Of a stretch of 9,536 nucleotides of DNA, positions 6,520 through 9,536 are shown piece by piece. The translations under genes and the position numbers were made by a program. Source of the stretch: an uncultured bacterium (GTDB taxonomy: Bacteria; Bacillota; Limnochordia; DTU080; JAAYLA01); assembly GCA_937983075.1 (NCBI GenBank), contig CALKAQ010000082.1:1-9536 (forward strand). Reading direction: 5' to 3'. Every line of letters begins with the position of its first letter. Positions within the stretch are counted from its first letter, which is position 1. Below the pieces are notes generated by a model. It made no database searches. It was not told the DNA's origin and saw only the letters and a program-made list of their open reading frames with translations.

Positions 6520-8508
6520 ATGTTTCGTACAGACGGAAATAGGTTGATCTGGGAATATGATTCGGAAAAACTTTGGATTGAGCCTTGGGGGAACAACGCA
6601 TTTCGCGTCCGAGCCACCCGTAGTTCTCGAATGGAGATGGAAGAATGGGCACTGCTCCCGGTGGAACAGGGTCAGGCCGACATCATGATCGGAGAAGATG
6701 CAGCTACAATCAGCAATGGAAAAATCAAAGCGGAAGTCAAGCGAACGGGAAGAATTACATTTTACAACCAAAAAGGAAAAATATTGTTGAAGGAAGTAGA
6801 GCAAACCTACCAGCTCAAATATAGAGGCAGGGAATTGCGGCCCTATCCGGGAAGCAGCGATTATCGTTTAGTGGTTCGTTTCGAATCTAATCCCGTGGAA
6901 AAACTGTTCGGCATGGGTCAATATCAACATGATTTCATGAATTTGAAAGGCTGCACCCTGGATCTGACCCATAGAAACAGTCAGATCAGCGTTCCGTTTG
7001 TATTGTCGGATCAGGGATACGGTATGTTGTGGAATAACCCCGCAATCGGACGCGTTAATTTCAGTTTAAATCTGACAGAGTGGTCTGCATATTCAACCAA
7101 ACAAATGGATTATTGGATCACGGCTGGGGATGAACCGGCGGAAATTGTAGAGACCTACGCTTCTGTTACTGGTAAAGTACCCATGATGCCTGATTATGCG
7201 ATGGGTTTCTGGCAATCAAAGCTGCGTTACCAGACGCAAGAGGAGTTGCTAGAGATTGCGCGGGAGTACAAGCGAAGAAACCTGCCGATTTCGGTCATTG
7301 TTGTCGATTTCTTTCATTGGCCCCATCAGGGTGATTGGAAATTTGACCCGAAATATTGGCCGGACCCCAAGGGAATGGTGAAGGAATTGAACGAAATGGG
7401 CATCGAACTGATGGTTTCTGTGTGGCCCACTGTGCAGGAAGGCAGCGAGAATTATAATGAAATGTTGGAGAAAGGGTATTTGATTCAATCCGATCGGGGC
7501 GTTCGTACCCAATTTAACTTCGTCGGTCCCAATGCCATATTTGACGCGACCAATCCTGAGGCGCGAAAATTCCTTTGGAGCAAAATAAAAGAGAATTATT
7601 ATGACAAAGGGATTAAAATCTTTTGGCTCGATGAAGCGGAGCCTGAATTTAGCGTCTATGATCATGACATCTACCGTTATCATTTGGGATCTGGCATGCA
7701 AGTAGGCAATGTGTACCCGAGAGAATACAGCCGTACCTTCTATGAGGGTATGAAGGCAGAAGGGCAAACCAACATTATCAACCTGGTTCGCTGTGCGTGG
7801 GCGGGAAGTCAGCGGTATGGCGCACTTGTATGGTCCGGTGATATTGGCTCCACTTTTGAGGTGTTGCGCATTCAAGTGAAAGCTGGATTGAATATGGCGA
7901 TAGCGGGTATCCCCTGGTGGACGACAGATATTGGCGGTTTTCATGGCGGTAATCCGGAAGACCCTTCATTCCGGGAATGCTTGATCAGGTGGTTCCAGTA
8001 TGGCGCCTTCTGTCCGGTATTCCGACTTCATGGCGACAGACAACCTCTCGGTAAGCCGCTTGGCACGTCCGGTGGAGGGATTTTCCCTAGCGGTGCTGCC
8101 AATGAAGTATGGAGTTTCGGTGATGAAGCATACGAAATCCTGAAAACCTATATGGAGATCCGCGAAAGACTTCGCCCCTATATTAGAGAAATTATGAGAG
8201 AAGCCCATGAAGTGGGAACTCCCCCGATGCGTCCGTTGTTCTATGATTTTCCACAAGACACGTCAGCATGGGAGATCGAAGATCAATACATGTTTGGCCC
8301 CAATCTGTTGGTGGCGCCCATTTTGGAAGAAGGCGCCAGATGTCGCACGGTATACTTGCCATATGGAGAGACATGGGTTGACCCATATACGGGGACGAGG
8401 CATGAGGGAGGACAAACGCTGAGTGTGGATGCTCCTCTAGCGGTAATACCAATATTCATCAAGGATGATGCCAGGCTCCCAGAGTTGCAAAAGGCGATAT
8501 TGGGTTAG
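6520..8508 (+). CDS. GH31 glycoside hydrolase, probable alpha-xylosidase or alpha-glucosidase
   Basis: A 662-residue family GH31 enzyme that would release alpha-linked xylose or glucose by a retaining mechanism. Residues 1 to about 215 form the N-terminal beta-sandwich (note the GMGQYQHDF motif near 130). The catalytic barrel starts around 224 (MPDYAMGFWQSKLRY). The proposed nucleophile is D371 in KIFWLDEAEPEF, and the proposed acid/base is D441 in VWSGDIGSTFE. R502 and H504 (VFRLHGDR) are the conserved substrate-binding pair. The C-terminal beta domains cover about 565-662. The WLDxxEPE form of the nucleophile motif is, as I recall it, commonest among bacterial alpha-xylosidases and related GH31 enzymes, but substrate cannot be assigned from it. 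There is no signal peptide, so it should act in the cytoplasm on sugar brought in by the transporter. The Shine-Dalgarno site is weak (GGTGA about 6 bases before the ATG). Confidence 0.9.
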   Translation: MFRTDGNRLIWEYDSEKLWIEPWGNNAFRVRATRSSRMEMEEWALLPVEQGQADIMIGEDAATISNGKIKAEVKRTGRITFYNQKGKILLKEVEQTYQLKYRGRELRPYPGSSDYRLVVRFESNPVEKLFGMGQYQHDFMNLKGCTLDLTHRNSQISVPFVLSDQGYGMLWNNPAIGRVNFSLNLTEWSAYSTKQMDYWITAGDEPAEIVETYASVTGKVPMMPDYAMGFWQSKLRYQTQEELLEIAREYKRRNLPISVIVVDFFHWPHQGDWKFDPKYWPDPKGMVKELNEMGIELMVSVWPTVQEGSENYNEMLEKGYLIQSDRGVRTQFNFVGPNAIFDATNPEARKFLWSKIKENYYDKGIKIFWLDEAEPEFSVYDHDIYRYHLGSGMQVGNVYPREYSRTFYEGMKAEGQTNIINLVRCAWAGSQRYGALVWSGDIGSTFEVLRIQVKAGLNMAIAGIPWWTTDIGGFHGGNPEDPSFRECLIRWFQYGAFCPVFRLHGDRQPLGKPLGTSGGGIFPSGAANEVWSFGDEAYEILKTYMEIRERLRPYIREIMREAHEVGTPPMRPLFYDFPQDTSAWEIEDQYMFGPNLLVAPILEEGARCRTVYLPYGETWVDPYTGTRHEGGQTLSVDAPLAVIPIFIKDDARLPELQKAILG

Positions 8509-8546
8509 TAAATCGAGATGCATTTTCAGGCTAACCCTATATTGAA

Positions 8547-8910
8547 ATGTTGTCCACAAACCAAGTTCCCATAAAAAGAAGGCAGCCGCTTTGCAGGTGA
8601 TCCATGATATACGAGTGGAAGAAATGTCCGTTTTCGAACCTAGTCCTGGTTGATTCAGGTAATGGCGGTTGGGGTTTGTGAAACGGATGTCCATTACTAC
8701 CAGCACGGGCGACCTATTGTGGTTGTACGAAGTGAGGGAGTGAATCATTAAATGTCAATACGTATCCGACCGTCATTCACTTCATGTCGTCCGGGCTGCC
8801 GGACCTCAAGGAATTCGTGACAGATCGATTTGAATTGACGAAAACGAAGCAAACGCTGGATCGAGCGACATAACAATGGTAGAACGTACATTGCCGTGTA
8901 TCTTTGGCAG
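8547..8910 (+). pseudogene. Remnant of a zinc-dependent sorbitol/xylitol-type dehydrogenase
   Basis: Three pieces in three frames match the medium-chain dehydrogenase family. The ATG at 8547 gives MLSTNQVPIK, then after a shift in the A-tract at 8573-8577 the frame reads KKAAALQVIHDIRVEEM and on to SPSPG-like residues before a TGA at 8651. A second shift leads to LIQVMAVGVCETDVHYYQHG (about 8650-8709), the region holding the first zinc-binding Cys. Near 8750 the sequence jumps to VNTYPTVIHFMSSGLPDLKE and FVTDRFELTKTKQTLDRA (8754-8867), which is the C-terminal end. The central two hundred or so residues, with the remaining zinc ligands and the NAD-binding fold, are missing. A functional enzyme would oxidise a polyol or sugar. 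It follows the GH31 gene by 38 bp on the same strand, so it was probably the last gene of the operon. The family assignment rests on remembered motifs, not a search. Confidence 0.75.
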
Positions 8911-8948
8911 ACAGCATCCCGATTTCGTCTCATGCAGCAATGGAATTG

Positions 8949-8988
8949 AAGCCGGCAGGCGCGTTCGACGCGAGAGTGCCGGCTTTTT
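8949..8988 (+). terminator. Rho-independent terminator of the sugar operon
   Basis: AAGCCGGCA (8949-8957) pairs perfectly with TGCCGGCTT (8977-8985), giving a 9-bp G+C-rich stem that runs into TTTTT (8984-8988). The loop contains a second small stem, CGCG...CGCG. It follows the dehydrogenase remnant and is the first strong plus-strand terminator after the GH31 gene, so it probably ends the operon transcript. Confidence 0.8.
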
Positions 8989-9082
8989 CATGCTCGGCAT
9001 GGATGTGGCTCCCTGGTCATTTACCATGTAGCGGTCGTCGACCTGACGCTGTTCGCGAAGCTCTGCCCCGGTGACCGGTGTA

Positions 9083-9193
9083 GTTCCGCTCGATTGTGGT
9101 AGACGAGGCACACCGCCTGCTGCTCAGATGTTGCTGAAAGCGATCGTTCTAAATCTGATAAGACTTTGCCGGCTTGGGAAAAAACGACCTTAA
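9083..9193 (+). pseudogene. Possible tail of a decayed transposase
   Basis: One plus-strand frame ending at the TAA of 9191-9193 reads RGTPPAAQMLLKAIVLNLIR followed by LCRLGKKRP. A Gln-x-Leu-Leu-x-Ala-x-x-x-Asn-Leu-x-Arg pattern near the C-terminus is common in DDE transposases such as the IS1182 group. The frame continues upstream but loses any resemblance, and no catalytic residues or IS ends are visible. No start codon is suggested. The minus-strand frames over the same stretch look like shadows. This is a pattern match over only about 30 residues and could be chance. Confidence 0.28.
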
Positions 9194-9289
9194 ACTGGTA
9201 TGTCGGCATGCCAAAAAACAAAATTCGTAATGACAGAGGCGCTGTTACGCCTACTCATTTCAGCAATGGCTAAGGTGTGAAAGGAAACC
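9194..9289. other. Short spacer with no recognisable content
   Basis: No gene, terminator or repeat is apparent. The last 15 bases hold the AAAGGA Shine-Dalgarno site that serves the small gene beginning at 9290. Confidence 0.5.
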
Positions 9290-9530
9290 ATGAAAAAGGA
9301 GGGGAAATGGTGGACAGGGATAGATCCTTTGCTTTAGGTTTATAGATCCCTTAGCTTTAGGTTTGTTATTATCTGTCTTTAGCCTTTGTTTACCAGGAGA
9401 TATGGCTGAAGATGGAACTTACTACCGGTTTGGATCCCCTATTTCATTTTTGACTTATCATACTCCGTCCCAAGAATATATAAATCATGTGGACTTTTTA
9501 AAAGTCTTTTTAAGTGAGCATTTTGCATAA
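9290..9530 (+). pseudogene. Small membrane-protein gene broken by a tandem duplication
   Basis: The ATG at 9290 has AAAGGA 4 bases upstream and reads MKKEGKWWTGIDPLL before a TAG at 9335-9337. A second copy of the same 22/23-bp segment follows at once, and from 9342 another frame stays open to a TAA at 9528-9530, starting IDPLALGLLLSVFSLC and ending FLKVFLSEHFA. Removing one repeat copy (22 bases) joins the two halves into a 72-residue protein with a basic and aromatic N-terminus, one hydrophobic segment at about 12-28, and a Tyr/Phe-rich tail. I do not recognise the family; it resembles small hypothetical membrane proteins of Bacillota in style only. The internal ATG at 9398 has AGGAG just 2 bases before it, too close for a normal start. 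It is unlinked in function to the sugar operon as far as the sequence shows. Confidence 0.6.
9321..9365 (+). repeat. Imperfect 22/23-bp tandem duplication
   Basis: Copy one (9321-9342) reads TAGATCCTTTGCTTTAGGTT plus TA, and copy two (9343-9365) reads TAGATCCCTTAGCTTTAGGT plus TTG. They differ by one inserted base and a few substitutions. The 22-base step is not a multiple of three, so it shifts the frame of the small gene it lies in. Confidence 0.8.
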
Positions 9531-9536
9531 TTCACT

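Noticed and set aside
7249..7944. Long minus-strand open frame inside the GH31 gene
   Set aside because: It lies wholly within a well-supported coding sequence, has no recognisable domain, and follows from the codon usage of the plus-strand gene.
8806..9221. Minus-strand open frames in the downstream flank
   Set aside because: They run through the dehydrogenase remnant and the terminator and show no recognisable protein features.
9492..9511. GACTTTTTAAAAGTC followed by TTTTT as a terminator
   Set aside because: The stem is AT-rich and short, and it lies inside the open frame of the small gene rather than after it.

Overview
The window looks like a low-to-medium G+C Bacillota chromosome, most plausibly Paenibacillus or a close relative. 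The basis is the gene style: lipobox-bearing sugar-binding protein, MalFG-type permeases without their own ATPase, cupin/AraC regulator, strong Shine-Dalgarno sites and AT-rich spacers. This is an inference from style, since no database was searched.

Layout. (1) Positions 1-2064 are the right-hand part of an IS21-family insertion sequence. It holds a transposase istA that runs off the left edge and an istB helper gene cut by an in-frame amber codon. (2) Positions 2065-2299 are a gene-free spacer with a short G+C-rich scrap, a promoter-like motif and a hairpin terminator. (3) Positions 2300-4710 carry a divergent pair, an AraC-family regulator on the minus strand and a lipoprotein solute-binding protein on the plus strand, with an extended -10 promoter for the latter. 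(4) Positions 4711-8508 continue the plus-strand operon: an intergenic hairpin built from two palindromes, two permeases overlapping by 4 bp, and a cytoplasmic GH31 glycosidase of the alpha-xylosidase/alpha-glucosidase type. (5) Positions 8547-8910 hold the wreck of a zinc-dependent sorbitol/xylitol-type dehydrogenase, retaining only its N- and C-terminal ends in shifted frames, followed by a strong terminator at 8949-8988. (6) Positions 8990-9536 are decayed: a possible transposase tail, then a small membrane-protein gene whose frame is broken by a 22/23-bp tandem duplication.

How the genes work together (inference). The AraC protein probably senses a sugar and activates the transporter operon. 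The lipoprotein captures an oligosaccharide outside the membrane and the two permeases import it, powered by a shared ATPase encoded elsewhere. The GH31 enzyme, which has no signal peptide, then cuts the imported sugar. The broken dehydrogenase was probably once the last gene of the operon, so a former oxidation step has been lost here.

I saw no CRISPR array, RNA gene, defence system or convincing undescribed system. The most interesting signals are the traces of gene decay (amber istB, gutted dehydrogenase, duplication-broken small gene) and the palindromic hairpin between the binding protein and permease genes.
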